From: Pseudomonadota bacterium
GTDB taxonomy: Bacteria > Pseudomonadota > Gammaproteobacteria > Thiotrichales > Thiotrichaceae
NCBI GenBank assembly: GCA_002747455.1
Contig: PDPG01000048.1
Span: 1-64,000, forward strand
Direction of reading: 5' to 3'
Length of the DNA stretch: 64,000 nt
The notes beneath the pieces are model-generated. The model was not told where the DNA came from. It saw only the letters and a program-made list of their open reading frames with translations, and did not search any database. A program made the translations under genes and the position numbers. Below are positions 36,746 through 46,945 of this stretch, piece by piece; positions within the stretch are counted from its first letter, which is position 1, and each line of letters begins with the position of its first letter.

Positions 36746-37531
36746 CTAGCGGTACACTTCCAGTTTTTTCAGGCTAGACATAGCGATGGGAACCTGCGCA
36801 AAACCCTCACGCCGCCGCAATGTCACAATCAAATCCCCACCACGAACGGCCTCCAGTTTACCAAGGACTTCTTTGCCGTCTTTGGATAGAACACGGATTC
36901 GCATACCAACTACGCGTCGTGCGTTAAAAATATTCATGCTACGAAAGTGCGGCTCAATATAAGGTTTGTTCTTGGCACTTTGCAACGCAACTCTAGCAGC
37001 ATCCGGCAGGAAGTCTTCTGTCGTATACTCAGGTTCTAATACGATATCTTCCTCAGCTTCTTCCATTTCTGGCGAGTCTGCTACAACCACTTCAGGGGAC
37101 GCCTCGCCCGTAATCATCGAAAGTACCGAAGCTTTTGCATTATTCAGGGCAAGCTTGCTGGCCAACAATGTTTTATCCACAGGTAAGCCAAGAATAACAA
37201 TCGCAACCACCGTCAGAATCAAACCAATAACCGTACTGGCTATGTTGGTGGTGAGCGCGCTATCGACCGACAGCCGCATTAATAAAACATAAGCCAAGGT
37301 GCTAAAAAACACCGGAAGCAAGAATTGCATCGCCAGCTTTAGCGGATTATCAAGCTCTAATAAATCGAGCAGCACTAAGGATGCAAAAGAAAAGGCGAAG
37401 CCGACGAGCCATGTGACTAACACAAAAGGCATTTTCCAGTTCCGCGCATTTAACTGCCTGGCAATCTGGCTGGTCAGCCAAAGTGTCAACAAAAACGTCA
37501 CAATGAGCACGGGAAACGTCAGCATCTCCAT
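36746..37531 (-). CDS. Four-TM membrane protein with C-terminal SH3-like domain, unknown function
   Basis: The product has 261 aa. Four transmembrane helices (about 4-25, 35-58, 67-87, 94-115) are followed by an acidic linker (about 145-172) and a basic C-terminal beta-rich segment (about 205-261, GMRIRVLSKDG ... GGDLIVTLRRREG) that looks like a small SH3- or KOW-like barrel. AAGG stands before the ATG. It lies about 107 bp downstream of the GH-like gene on the same strand, so they may be co-transcribed. I recognise no family. Confidence 0.65.
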   Translation of the reverse strand: MEMLTFPVLIVTFLLTLWLTSQIARQLNARNWKMPFVLVTWLVGFAFSFASLVLLDLLELDNPLKLAMQFLLPVFFSTLAYVLLMRLSVDSALTTNIASTVIGLILTVVAIVILGLPVDKTLLASKLALNNAKASVLSMITGEASPEVVVADSPEMEEAEEDIVLEPEYTTEDFLPDAARVALQSAKNKPYIEPHFRSMNIFNARRVVGMRIRVLSKDGKEVLGKLEAVRGGDLIVTLRRREGFAQVPIAMSSLKKLEVYR

Positions 37532-37638
37532 AATGAAACCTTATTTTTATAATTGGCAACATTATGATTTAAACAGTGGCGGCAACCACTTGGCAATCTT
37601 TAGCCGATAAGTAGAACCACCCTGACTCGTTTGCTCAT

Positions 37639-40044
37639 TTATTCAATCACCAATATCACCTGGGGAATGTTGTTTACAATCTCCTTCTCCTTGTGACCCA
37701 GTTTGCTGGCTTTATCCAAAGCAGCGGCGACCACCTTCCGGTCACCAGCTTTTTCTTCAACACGCTCAGCCCAGAATATGTCTTTTTTCTCATGTTTGTC
37801 GTCAACATCAAAAATGGCAATATCAAAGCCAATCGACTCGCCTGCCTCCGGTGCTTTTTCTGCAAGCTTTTTCCAGGGCAACACGCTGGTGATGCGATAG
37901 CCGTTTTCCATTTCGGCAAATAACGTGCCTTTCCGATGCCTTTCCCCATACATAATTTTCAGGCGATTACGTACATTACCAACCTGTACTATCACTTCCA
38001 CACCATCGCCACTTTCTACATTGCGATCCCGAACAGAAATATTCAGGTAGAAGTTGCGGTCATCCCAAGTTGCCTGCCATTTGGCACTAATCTCGGAGCG
38101 CTTGGAAGGATCACTATTAAAAGAGTACACCGGCCAAAAGTCATCCAATGTCCAAATTTCATCCGGCGATGTGAGCCGTTTCAGGGAGACCCCTTTGCGA
38201 GCTGTTGCAGTATTCATCGCGAGCGTTTGCGCTTTTGGTGACTCAATACCTGCTTTTTCTTCCATATAACTTAGAATCGCATCGTATTTGGGGGCTTCTG
38301 AGCGTGGCTGAGAAATGTATTCTTTGATTCCCCAACTACCGTACCAACTGTAAATACGCGGCGCACTAAACTGCACAAACAGCTTACCACCCGCTTTTTC
38401 CCATTCTTTTAGGTACTTTTTATACAGCTCACCCATACGGCGATCACGGTTGGCAGCATACAATAATTCATTGTTGCCATCGTCTGCCTTGCGGGTATTC
38501 CAATCCACCAGATGCTGACCGCCTTCGTAGGCAATCAGGTCAACGTCAAACGCCTCAGCCACCTTCGCTTGTTGCTGCATTTGGCGAACACTGGCCGCAA
38601 AACCCTTCTTCGAGCGTTTGTTATTGATGGCCTCAAAAATGTCATCCACATTTTTCGCCCGCTGAATCTCTTTAATGGTTGCACCGAAGTATGGCGCAAT
38701 CGCCAGTGCATCGGTTTTCTTGTAAGCATCCCGATAACTCAAAATGCTATTCGACATACGAGGGTTACTGGTCCAAGCTCCCATGACGCGTACCAGGCGA
38801 TCTGTACCGCCAAATTCCTCCTCCCAAATATCAAATACTTGCACGCTACGGTAAGAGTGGAAGTGCTCACGCGCTTTGTTTTTGTTGGTGGATAATTTCA
38901 GCTTCAAGCCCTGCTTGATTGCATAATCATGGTGAATAAAAATCGGATTCCAGATTTCGTTGCTGTATTCGATGTATGCCTTCAACTCTGGCTTTAAGTT
39001 CTCCTTAACCAATTTTGCAAAGTTGCGAACATAATCATCATCCGCCTGATAAGGCATGGAAAACCAGGGGTCAGCATTCACCCGATTGGCAATATCGACC
39101 ATGATTTCTACTGGCGCACCGCGTGAATAAGTCCCCTCACGGCCACCCCAGGTTGCTTCCTCCATATGGTGGCGATCTTCCCACTTCTGCACCGGATTAC
39201 GTGTCATACCGCTCATATTCATAAAGCGTATTACTTTGAAATCCTTAATAAAGTTCAGATAATCAGGATTATAGCGAATGCTCTCGTGGTGTTCGGCAAA
39301 TGATAAATATTGTCCTTTTGCGCACTCAGTCTCATCATCCACCCGTAGGTACGGATTACCCCGACAAATTCCCCCCGGCAGCAATACGCGGATGTTACGA
39401 ATATAATCTTTGGGGTCAGTTTCTCTAATCGCCAATGAGGCATTCAAAATTCCGTCATTACCAGCCTTAATCTCGACAATATCCATGCCCTGGCGGTGTG
39501 CCACCAAAGACACATCGTTACCGTAGTGAATGGTCCCCTTGCCATCATACAGTACCGTATAGAAGCCATCAGGCACGGTATTCGCAGGCAACCGATTCAA
39601 GAATTTTGTCAGTGCTTGCCCACCTTTCAGGTCTTTTGGCCACCCATTTTTGTCATACACCACATCTTTACCACTACCCCACGGCGCGGTTTCTGCAAAC
39701 GGAATGGATGATTTAAACAGGTCAACAAACTGAACGGCCGAGGTATCTTCTTTAATATCCGCCGTATTGATGCCCATAATATCGCTGGGACGACGGTAGC
39801 CGGTGGTGTCGCCTTCATTTGCAGGTCCAGGATTGACTGGCGCACCATCAACAGAAAGAGCGTTACCCCGATTTACATTACTGGTATTTACTGAAAGGCC
39901 TTGCTGTGCAGAACCATTGACTTGAACGGAGGACTTCCCACCTGTCAACACCGCCTGATTAGTGAAGAAGTAGTAAGCGAGTGAAGCAAACCCCAACATA
40001 CCGAAAAAAAACAAATACAGCAGGAGGTCTTTAGTCGATCGCAT
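37639..40044 (-). CDS. Membrane-anchored clan GH-A-like glycoside hydrolase with C-terminal CBM9-like module
   Basis: The product has 801 aa: a short cytoplasmic end and one TM helix (about 8-28), a low-complexity linker (about 35-85), a region of about 250 residues with beta character, a TIM-barrel-like domain (about 255-600), and a CBM9-like beta-sandwich (about 625-760, with AKWQATWDDRNFYLNISVRD). Typical clan GH-A signatures are YSNE (Glu363, acid/base candidate) and YEGG (Glu507, nucleophile candidate). This suggests a periplasm-facing, membrane-tethered enzyme acting on a cell-surface or exported polysaccharide. The exact family and substrate are unknown. The CBM9-like module recalls the two in the PelA deacetylase of this window. 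Confidence 0.7.
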   Translation of the reverse strand: MRSTKDLLLYLFFFGMLGFASLAYYFFTNQAVLTGGKSSVQVNGSAQQGLSVNTSNVNRGNALSVDGAPVNPGPANEGDTTGYRRPSDIMGINTADIKEDTSAVQFVDLFKSSIPFAETAPWGSGKDVVYDKNGWPKDLKGGQALTKFLNRLPANTVPDGFYTVLYDGKGTIHYGNDVSLVAHRQGMDIVEIKAGNDGILNASLAIRETDPKDYIRNIRVLLPGGICRGNPYLRVDDETECAKGQYLSFAEHHESIRYNPDYLNFIKDFKVIRFMNMSGMTRNPVQKWEDRHHMEEATWGGREGTYSRGAPVEIMVDIANRVNADPWFSMPYQADDDYVRNFAKLVKENLKPELKAYIEYSNEIWNPIFIHHDYAIKQGLKLKLSTNKNKAREHFHSYRSVQVFDIWEEEFGGTDRLVRVMGAWTSNPRMSNSILSYRDAYKKTDALAIAPYFGATIKEIQRAKNVDDIFEAINNKRSKKGFAASVRQMQQQAKVAEAFDVDLIAYEGGQHLVDWNTRKADDGNNELLYAANRDRRMGELYKKYLKEWEKAGGKLFVQFSAPRIYSWYGSWGIKEYISQPRSEAPKYDAILSYMEEKAGIESPKAQTLAMNTATARKGVSLKRLTSPDEIWTLDDFWPVYSFNSDPSKRSEISAKWQATWDDRNFYLNISVRDRNVESGDGVEVIVQVGNVRNRLKIMYGERHRKGTLFAEMENGYRITSVLPWKKLAEKAPEAGESIGFDIAIFDVDDKHEKKDIFWAERVEEKAGDRKVVAAALDKASKLGHKEKEIVNNIPQVILVIE

Positions 40045-40140
40045 GTCTTATTATTCCATTAAAAACGCATCCGGCCTGACTCGGTCAAACCGCTGTCGCG
40101 CTATTTTATTATTAGACTCATCTAATGACTTAACAGACCT

Positions 40141-41211
40141 TCAGCCCAACCGTCCAGCATCTCGGTCACGCGCAAAATCGAGCATACGTTGAGTGGAACG
40201 CAGAGCCTTCACACGGATGTCCTCATCAACATGAATCTCATTGCCACCATTTTCTAATACAGACAATAGGTTATCCAGCCCGTTCATCGCCATCCAAGGA
40301 CAGTGCGCACAGCTTTTGCAGGTCGCACCTGCCCCCTGCGTGGGTGCTTCAATAAATTCTTTGTCAGGCGCGGCCTTCTTCATCTTGTAAAAAATGCCTT
40401 TATCCGTGGCCACTATAAACCGCTTGTTGGGCAACTCCTTAGCGGCTTGAATAATCTGCGATGTCGAACCCACAGCATCCGCCAGCTCCACCACCTCTGT
40501 TGGTGATTCAGGATGCACCAATACCGCCGCGTCGGGATATTGCTCAACTAACTGCCCCAGAGCGCGAGATTTAAACTCATCATGCACGATACAAGCACCT
40601 TGCCAACGTACCATCTCCACCTGCGTCGCCCGTTGAATATAAGTCCCCAGATGCCGATCCGGTGCCCACAGTATTTTCTTATCCTGATCTGCCAGCCACG
40701 ACACTAAATCCAGCGCGATTCCAGAGGTCACCACATAATCCGCCCTCGCCTTGACCGCTGCGCTGGTATTGGCATACACCACTACCGTATAGTCCGGGTG
40801 TTCATCGCAAAAAGACGAGAAGTCTTCAATGGGGCAACTCAAGTCCAGCGAACACTCCGCCTCAAGTGTTGGCATAATCACCCGCTTTTCCGGCGTAAGA
40901 ATCTTGGCCGTTTCACCCATAAAGCGCACACCGGCGACCACCAATGTTTTGGCCGGATGCTCGTTGCCAAATCTTGCCATATCCAATGAGTCAGACACAT
41001 AGCCGCCGGTTTCTTCCGCTAGTTCCTGCAAGTCTCTGTCCACGTAGTAATGAGCAACCAGCACTGCATCCTGCACCTTTAGTAGCTTCTTGATCTTCTC
41101 CTTCACTTCCACCTTTTGCTCAGGAGAATACACTGTATGCAGCGACTCAATTTTAGCGGTTGCCGGATAAATAATCTCCGGCAGCACAGGGGCTGTTACT
41201 TGGGTAAACAT
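40141..41211 (-). CDS. nadA: Quinolinate synthase A
   Basis: NadA condenses iminoaspartate and dihydroxyacetone phosphate to quinolinate for NAD. The protein (356 aa) has the three [4Fe-4S] ligands at Cys120, Cys207 and Cys298 (in the [10 protein letters not shown] segment, 298-307), close to the E. coli spacing. HYYVDRDLQ near residue 54 and [10 protein letters not shown] near 106 are also typical. It is divergent from polA with only 45 bp between the start codons. Confidence 0.95.
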   Translation of the reverse strand: MFTQVTAPVLPEIIYPATAKIESLHTVYSPEQKVEVKEKIKKLLKVQDAVLVAHYYVDRDLQELAEETGGYVSDSLDMARFGNEHPAKTLVVAGVRFMGETAKILTPEKRVIMPTLEAECSLDLSCPIEDFSSFCDEHPDYTVVVYANTSAAVKARADYVVTSGIALDLVSWLADQDKKILWAPDRHLGTYIQRATQVEMVRWQGACIVHDEFKSRALGQLVEQYPDAAVLVHPESPTEVVELADAVGSTSQIIQAAKELPNKRFIVATDKGIFYKMKKAAPDKEFIEAPTQGAGATCKSCAHCPWMAMNGLDNLLSVLENGGNEIHVDEDIRVKALRSTQRMLDFARDRDAGRLG

Positions 41212-41256
41212 CGCTTATACTCACTCAATTAATTCGAAACATCATACCAACAAACC

Positions 41257-44019
41257 ATGTCAGATAAAAATTCCCGTAAGCCGCTCGTTCTCGTTGACGG
41301 TTCATCCTATCTGTTTCGCGCCTTTTATGGCCTGCCCAATACCCTCACCAGTCCAGACGGGAAACAAACCAATGCGATACATGGCGTGCTGAATATGTTG
41401 GACAGCTTGCGCAAAACCTATGAACCAGAACATATGGCCGTTGTGTTCGATGCCAAGGGTAAAACTTTCAGAAATGACCTTTATCCTGACTACAAGGCCA
41501 CTCGCCCGCCCATGCCGGAGGAACTGCGTTACCAAATCGAACCACTGCATGAAATTATTCTGGCGCAAGGCTATCCGCTATTAGTCATACCCGATGTGGA
41601 AGCGGATGATGTGATTGGCACCCTGTCGGTTGGTTACGATGGTGATGTGGTTATCTCAACAGGCGACAAAGACATGGCGCAACTGGTCAACGAGCGCGTT
41701 AGCCTGATTAACACCATGACCAACACTTATCAGGATATTCAAGGCGTTATTGACAAATACGGGGTTAAGCCAGAGCAGATCCGTGACTATCTGGCATTGA
41801 TGGGGGACAAGGTTGATAACATTCCCGGTGTGGAAAAAGTTGGCCCCAAGACCGCCGTTAAGTGGCTGGCGGAATATGGTTCGCTGGAAAATGTCATGGC
41901 TAATGCTGATAAATTCACAGGCAAAATTGGCGAGAATTTGCGAAAGGCACTTGACCACCTACCGCTCTCTTATGAATTAGTCACGATCAAATGTGACCTG
42001 GAGCTCAACTGCTCTGGGGAGTCATTAAGCTTTAGCAAAGAAAACACCGCCCACCTTGCCGAACTGTACCAGCAATATGGCTTCCGAACCCGTTTGGCGC
42101 GCTTGCAAGAAAGCAGTCCAGAGGCCATCACCACGCTGGATGAGCCAATCCCCAGCGAAGGCGGCGTTCCAGTGGTTGAGGAGATTGATGAGGTTGACTA
42201 CCAATGTATTCTCACCGAGGCGCAACTTGATGACTGGATTGAGAAAATCACGACCGCAAAATTGCTATCCTTCGACAGCGAAACCACCAGCCTGAATTAT
42301 ATGGACGCCCGTGTAGTTGGTCTGTGTTTTTCTGTCAAACCCGGAGAAGCCGCTTATTTGCCACTCGGCCATGACTATATTGACGTCCCTCAACAGTTGG
42401 ATTTTGACGCAACTCTGGCAAGACTCAAGCCATTGCTGGAAGACCCAACCATTCACAAAGTCGGGCAAAATCTAAAATACGACCGTTCCGTACTGCTCAA
42501 TCATGGGATTGAATTAAAAGGCATTATCCACGACACCATGCTGGAGTCGTATGTACTGGACTCAGTGGCCAACCGTCATGACATGGATACGCTGTGCTCC
42601 AAACATTTGAACTATCAAACCATCAAATTTGAAGACATTGCCGGCAAGGGTAAAAAGCAGTTGACCTTTAACCAGATTACACTGGAAGACGCAACGCCCT
42701 ATGCCGCAGAGGATGCAGATGTCACGCTGCGCCTGCACCGTTTCTTTGCCCCACAACTCAAGGCATTGAAAAGCGATACCAAGCCCAACCAGGAAAAACT
42801 CTACCGTGAAATTGAAATGCCGCTGCTCAAGGTATTGTCCGATATTGAGCGCACAGGGGTTTTGATTGATGCTGAGATGCTGGCCGTGCAAAGCAAGGAA
42901 ATCAGCCAGCGCATGGAGGAACTGGAAAGCGAGATTTACGGCTTGGCTGGTGAGGAGTTTAACCTTGGCTCCCCCAAACAGATTCAAGCGATTTTCTTTG
43001 ATGAGGCAAAACTTGGACTACCCGTTATCCGCAAGACCCCCAAAGGCCAACCATCGACCGCAGAAGACGTGTTACAGGAGTTGGCCGAGGAGCACGAGGT
43101 TCCTCGCCTACTCCTAGAACATCGCGGGCTAAGCAAGCTAAAATCCACCTACACCGACAAGCTGCCATTGATGATTAATGAGACAAGTGGACGTGTTCAT
43201 ACTTCATATCAGCAGGCGGTGGCAGCAACTGGGCGTTTATCCTCAACCGATCCCAATTTACAGAATATTCCGGTACGCAGTGGCGAAGGACGACGCATTC
43301 GCCAGGCCTTTGTTGCGCCAGAGGGCTACAGCATTCTCGCCGCCGATTACTCACAAATTGAACTGCGGATTATGGCGCACCTTTCTGGCGATACAGGCTT
43401 GCTTGATGCCTTCTCTGCGGGGAAAGACATTCACCAAGCCACGGCTTCAGAGATTTTTGGCATCCCGCTGGATGAGGTCATCCCCGACCAACGCCGTGCT
43501 GCTAAAGCGGTAAACTTTGGGCTAATCTACGGGATGTCCGCCTTTGGTTTGGCCAAGCAGCTTAATGTTCCCCGTGGCGAAGCACAGGAATACGTCAATC
43601 TCTACTTTGCCCGCTACCCCGGCGTGAAGGCGTACATGGAAGACACCCGCGAGAAAGCCAGGGAAACCGGCTATGTCGAAACCCTATTTGGCCGCCGCTT
43701 GTACCTGCCGAATATCAACGCCAAGAATGCCATGCACCGCAACTACGCTGAACGCACCGCAATTAATGCCCCGATGCAAGGCACAGCTGCCGATATTATC
43801 AAACTCGCCATGATCTCCGTGCATGACTGGTTGCGCGAAAAGACCACCGACACCAGGATGATTATGCAGGTGCATGATGAGCTGGTGCTTGAAGTGGCAA
43901 ATGACCAACTGGGCGAAGTACGTGAAATTATTACTGACCGAATGACCAAGGCGGCAGTATTGGACGTGCCACTGGTAGTGGATACTGGCGTTGGGTTGAA
44001 TTGGGATGAGGCGCATTAA
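41257..44019 (+). CDS. polA: DNA polymerase I
   Basis: Pol I fills gaps and removes RNA primers and damaged DNA. The protein (920 aa, normal length) has a 5'-3' exonuclease/FEN domain (about 8-290, starting VLVDGSSYLFRAFYG), a 3'-5' proofreading domain (about 315-500) with the intact catalytic pair Asp340 and Glu342 (FDSETTS), and the polymerase domain with AADYSQIELRI and VHDELVLEV. It therefore appears proofreading-competent. No good ribosome-binding site precedes the ATG. Confidence 0.97.
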   Translation: MSDKNSRKPLVLVDGSSYLFRAFYGLPNTLTSPDGKQTNAIHGVLNMLDSLRKTYEPEHMAVVFDAKGKTFRNDLYPDYKATRPPMPEELRYQIEPLHEIILAQGYPLLVIPDVEADDVIGTLSVGYDGDVVISTGDKDMAQLVNERVSLINTMTNTYQDIQGVIDKYGVKPEQIRDYLALMGDKVDNIPGVEKVGPKTAVKWLAEYGSLENVMANADKFTGKIGENLRKALDHLPLSYELVTIKCDLELNCSGESLSFSKENTAHLAELYQQYGFRTRLARLQESSPEAITTLDEPIPSEGGVPVVEEIDEVDYQCILTEAQLDDWIEKITTAKLLSFDSETTSLNYMDARVVGLCFSVKPGEAAYLPLGHDYIDVPQQLDFDATLARLKPLLEDPTIHKVGQNLKYDRSVLLNHGIELKGIIHDTMLESYVLDSVANRHDMDTLCSKHLNYQTIKFEDIAGKGKKQLTFNQITLEDATPYAAEDADVTLRLHRFFAPQLKALKSDTKPNQEKLYREIEMPLLKVLSDIERTGVLIDAEMLAVQSKEISQRMEELESEIYGLAGEEFNLGSPKQIQAIFFDEAKLGLPVIRKTPKGQPSTAEDVLQELAEEHEVPRLLLEHRGLSKLKSTYTDKLPLMINETSGRVHTSYQQAVAATGRLSSTDPNLQNIPVRSGEGRRIRQAFVAPEGYSILAADYSQIELRIMAHLSGDTGLLDAFSAGKDIHQATASEIFGIPLDEVIPDQRRAAKAVNFGLIYGMSAFGLAKQLNVPRGEAQEYVNLYFARYPGVKAYMEDTREKARETGYVETLFGRRLYLPNINAKNAMHRNYAERTAINAPMQGTAADIIKLAMISVHDWLREKTTDTRMIMQVHDELVLEVANDQLGEVREIITDRMTKAAVLDVPLVVDTGVGLNWDEAH

Positions 44020-44025
44020 ACGCCC

Positions 44026-44063
44026 CAGGCGCAGCGACAATACAGAAAGACGCGCTGCGCCTG
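44026..44063. terminator. Hairpin between convergent polA and the TIGR02647 gene
   Basis: A perfect 11-bp GC-rich stem (44026-44036 with 44053-44063) with a 16-nt loop lies between two convergent stop codons. No clear T-tract follows on either strand, so it may be a weak or Rho-assisted terminator. Confidence 0.5.
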
Positions 44064-44080
44064 TTCACTGCATCAAAAAA

Positions 44081-44317
44081 TCAAGCCAGCAGACGCAACA
44101 GGCTTTGTGCATGTTCCGCTGCTTCAACACCGCGTGATGTCAGGTAGCCACCGTCCGTATGGTCTGTTAGCCCTTTGTCAAACAAACGCTTGGCAGCCGC
44201 TACCAGTTCGGGAGACGCTTCACCGGCATGTACTTTGATGCCGCCCGTTGCCGTTGATGTCAGGTTGAATTGACTCAACAGCCTGATTTCTTCTAATTGC
44301 TCTTTTGAACACAACAT
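44081..44317 (-). CDS. TIGR02647 family small protein
   Basis: The 78-aa product matches the conserved gammaproteobacterial TIGR02647 pattern: LLSQFNL at the start, GIKVHA, AAAKRLFDKGL, DGGYLTSRG and AAEHAQ at the end. The function is not known. A winged-helix-like DNA-binding fold has been suspected from the pattern. GAGG lies 8 bp before the ATG. The gene converges on polA. Confidence 0.8.
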   Translation of the reverse strand: MLCSKEQLEEIRLLSQFNLTSTATGGIKVHAGEASPELVAAAKRLFDKGLTDHTDGGYLTSRGVEAAEHAQSLLRLLA

Positions 44318-44395
44318 ACCGATGACCTCATGGATTGCTTAGTACAGAAGCGGCATCATAACCGAGACCTTGCAATTAATCAGCCAAATTAATCG

Positions 44396-45751
44396 CTACA
44401 GGCGCAAGCGAGTGCGCAGGTCTGCCGGGGACAAATACAATACTGCTTTGCCCTTCTTGCCCCTGGTTGCCATCAATAAATCTTCCTCGGCCAGTTTTTT
44501 CAGGTAACTGCGAGCCGTGTTTTCATTGATATTAAAATCCAGACTGACCTGCTTGCTGGTAAATATCTTGCCGGGGTGCTTAACCGCATCTTTTAATACC
44601 TCCAACTGCCCTTGCTTGAGCACCTTGGATACCGGACTGTTTTCAATCCACTCCATGAACTCATAAAACTCGCGCTTTTTCTTTTCGATATGCTCATGTA
44701 GCGCGTCCACGGCTTTAGTCACTACGCCGACCTGATTATAAATAAAATAGGTCAGATCAAAGTCATCCGTTTCGGTGTAGATATAAGCGGTGTCGTAGTC
44801 GTTACGCTTTTCCTGAATCAGCTTACTAATCGACACATATTCAAACAGCCAGTAGCCGGAGCGCAGCATATACCAATAAAACAAGGCTCTGGCAGTACGC
44901 CCGTTGCCATCACCAAAGGGATGAATGAAGCCGATCATAAAATGCAGGACAATGGCTTTAACCAGTGGGTGCATAAACTGGTCTGTATTACTGCCTTCAC
45001 TGTTGACATTGGCAAACTCACACAAGGCCACCAGGCGCTCCTGAATCGTGTCGTGCGACGGTGGCTCATGGGCAACTTCGTTGTAGAGGTTCTTCACGGT
45101 AATATCATCATCTACCCTGAACTGACCGGGAATAGCCTCGTTTTCAATCGCCTGATAGGTCGCAATAGCGTGCATCTCCAGAATTAAATCAATGGATAGT
45201 GGCTCGTCTTTGCGCTCCACGGCTTTTTTCAGTAGCAGATAGTTGTTGAAGATCATCTGCTCGGATTTATTTGAGGGTGGGCGACTGGTTTCCAACATCT
45301 CCTTAGCCACCTTGCGTGTGGTTGAAGCGCCTTCCAGTTGGGACGAGGTAATCGCCTCCTCCATCATCAAACTTTTCACCAGATAGCGGCCTTTTTCGCC
45401 TGAGCTAATAAACGGCGCATCACCAATCGCATGACCGCCGCCCGTGATTTTGTCAATGTGGTGCAACTGCGCGAACAGGGAGTCAGGGATGCAATAACTG
45501 AAATTCTGCGAGTCTTTGTATGCCTTCAGCTCAGGAATCACACGGGTAATGGCTTTGCGGGATATTTTCGTCGCCAGCCATGCCATTTTTGGATCTATAT
45601 CCTTTTCTACACGCCAGATAAATTTATCCCAATGCAGATAACGGCCTGCAGAATCCGTCGCACCGTATCGCCCCAGTAACGGAGTGATTTGGTTAATATC
45701 GGACTCCTCCAGAAGTGCCTCAAAAGGCTTTGGTGCTCTTATTCTTGCCAT
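44396..45751 (-). CDS. Fic-domain protein with built-in inhibitory motif
   Basis: Fic enzymes usually transfer AMP from ATP to hydroxyl side chains of target proteins. Numbering from the ATG at 45751 (451 aa), the active-site motif HPFGDGNGRTAR starts at His277, and an N-terminal S-S-Q-L-E-G (136-141) fits the auto-inhibitory (S/T)xxxE(G/N) helix of class II Fic proteins. A C-terminal winged-helix-like segment (about 380-440) could bind DNA. The frame extends to a GTG at 45799 inside the methyltransferase gene, but the ATG after that gene's stop is more likely. It is probably co-transcribed with the methyltransferase. The target is unknown. Confidence 0.85.
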   Translation of the reverse strand: MARIRAPKPFEALLEESDINQITPLLGRYGATDSAGRYLHWDKFIWRVEKDIDPKMAWLATKISRKAITRVIPELKAYKDSQNFSYCIPDSLFAQLHHIDKITGGGHAIGDAPFISSGEKGRYLVKSLMMEEAITSSQLEGASTTRKVAKEMLETSRPPSNKSEQMIFNNYLLLKKAVERKDEPLSIDLILEMHAIATYQAIENEAIPGQFRVDDDITVKNLYNEVAHEPPSHDTIQERLVALCEFANVNSEGSNTDQFMHPLVKAIVLHFMIGFIHPFGDGNGRTARALFYWYMLRSGYWLFEYVSISKLIQEKRNDYDTAYIYTETDDFDLTYFIYNQVGVVTKAVDALHEHIEKKKREFYEFMEWIENSPVSKVLKQGQLEVLKDAVKHPGKIFTSKQVSLDFNINENTARSYLKKLAEEDLLMATRGKKGKAVLYLSPADLRTRLRL

Positions 45752-45774
45752 CGGATAATGCCTGATATATTCAC

Positions 45775-46377
45775 TCAAACCCTCGCCACCAGCAACCACA
45801 ACGGATAATCCCCATAAGGCTTATTAATTTCCCCCGCTGCAACAACCTTAGTCTGCTTGAACCCTGCTCCCTTCGCTAAACTGAGTAGCTCTTCTTTGGA
45901 AAATCCCAAGTGATACACGCCAGTATCTTCCTGGTGAAAGCTGCCATCTTCTGTTGCCAAATCAGCCAATGCAATAAAGCCACCAACCTTAATCATGCCA
46001 TGTAGTTTTTTAAATATGGCAGCGGCATCTTTGATGTGATGTAGCGTCATGGAAGAAATCACACCATCAAACAACTTATGAACATCCGTCGTCGTTAAAT
46101 CCACCTCAACCACATCCAAATCACACGCCAGAGCCCCCTGTTTTTTGCGTAGTTGCTCGCTCATGGACGGGGAAATATCCACCGCTGTAATCTTGCCAAC
46201 ATAAGGCGCAATACCTTGTAACAGCAGACCAGTACCTGCACCAAAATCCATCAAGTGCATATCAGGCTTAAGTGTCACTTGCTCGGCAATCTTCTCAGCA
46301 ATCGCATGAATATTAGCGACCCGTTGACGATTTTTTTCATAGTCAGCGGCTTTGTGTGCGAAAAAATCTTTACCCAT
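45775..46377 (-). CDS. Class I SAM-dependent methyltransferase
   Basis: A cytoplasmic methyltransferase of 200 aa with a Rossmann fold. Motif I is MDFGAGTGLLL (about 43-53), followed by AVDISPSM (motif II) and a region with SMTLHHI typical of UbiE/COQ5-like or Methyltransf_11/25 proteins. The substrate is not predictable. It lies 23 bp upstream of the Fic gene, same strand. Confidence 0.82.
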   Translation of the reverse strand: MGKDFFAHKAADYEKNRQRVANIHAIAEKIAEQVTLKPDMHLMDFGAGTGLLLQGIAPYVGKITAVDISPSMSEQLRKKQGALACDLDVVEVDLTTTDVHKLFDGVISSMTLHHIKDAAAIFKKLHGMIKVGGFIALADLATEDGSFHQEDTGVYHLGFSKEELLSLAKGAGFKQTKVVAAGEINKPYGDYPLWLLVARV

Positions 46378-46450
46378 CCCTTGCGACCCTAAATTCAGTA
46401 AGTTAGCGCCTCATTATACGCAGATTTGCCACGCATACCGTAACTTACGA

Positions 46451-46679
46451 TTATGCACGCCAAAATAACTCAAGAGGTTGTAAGGGTGGATCGCCAGTCC
46501 TGATCCACTGCATAGCGAACTTCGTGGCGTAGTCAGGTCGTGTAATGAAATCTTCGAGGTAAATGCAGCCGAAGTCAGAAAATACCTCTTTTACCAATGT
46601 TGTTTTTCCAGTTTCCCTACACCACAACCCCTGCTGTCTGGATAGCTTCATTGGGCAATTAGACGACACGCTCTAACAT
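46451..46679 (-). pseudogene. Remnant of an AAA_14-type ATPase gene
   Basis: A 72-codon frame carries RETGKTTLVKEVF, a Walker A-like loop, followed by GCIYLED, matching the start of the AAA_14/DUF4143 ATPases. The presumed true start MLERVV (ATG at 46679) is in another frame and runs into a stop after six codons. The remainder of the roughly 380-aa family protein is missing. I read it as a decayed 5' fragment left by a deletion. Confidence 0.6.
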
Positions 46680-46773
46680 CCGTGATGCATGATAGCTACC
46701 ACTATTACGTCCATCGTAAATCACTCCATTATTCATTTAAAAATAACGAGACCGGCTTATTATTCACTATAGA

Positions 46774-46789
46774 TAGGTAGATTTACCTA
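46774..46789. promoter_or_regulatory. 16-bp palindrome, candidate operator
   Basis: TAGGTA-GATT-TACCTA has perfect 6-bp arms and lies about 157 bp upstream of the four-TM protein gene at 46946 in a gene-poor stretch. No regulator can be assigned. Confidence 0.3.
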
Positions 46790-46945
46790 CCTTGTAGTTA
46801 CTCCTGAATATGAACACAATCTGAACACTTCCATGAAAAGTGTGGTTATTATTAGCAATAATAGTGATGATGAATTTCAATGGGGGCTTTTTATCGTATG
46901 GCATGAACTACTGCTTCATCTCGAAATTAACGATAGGGGGGGAAA

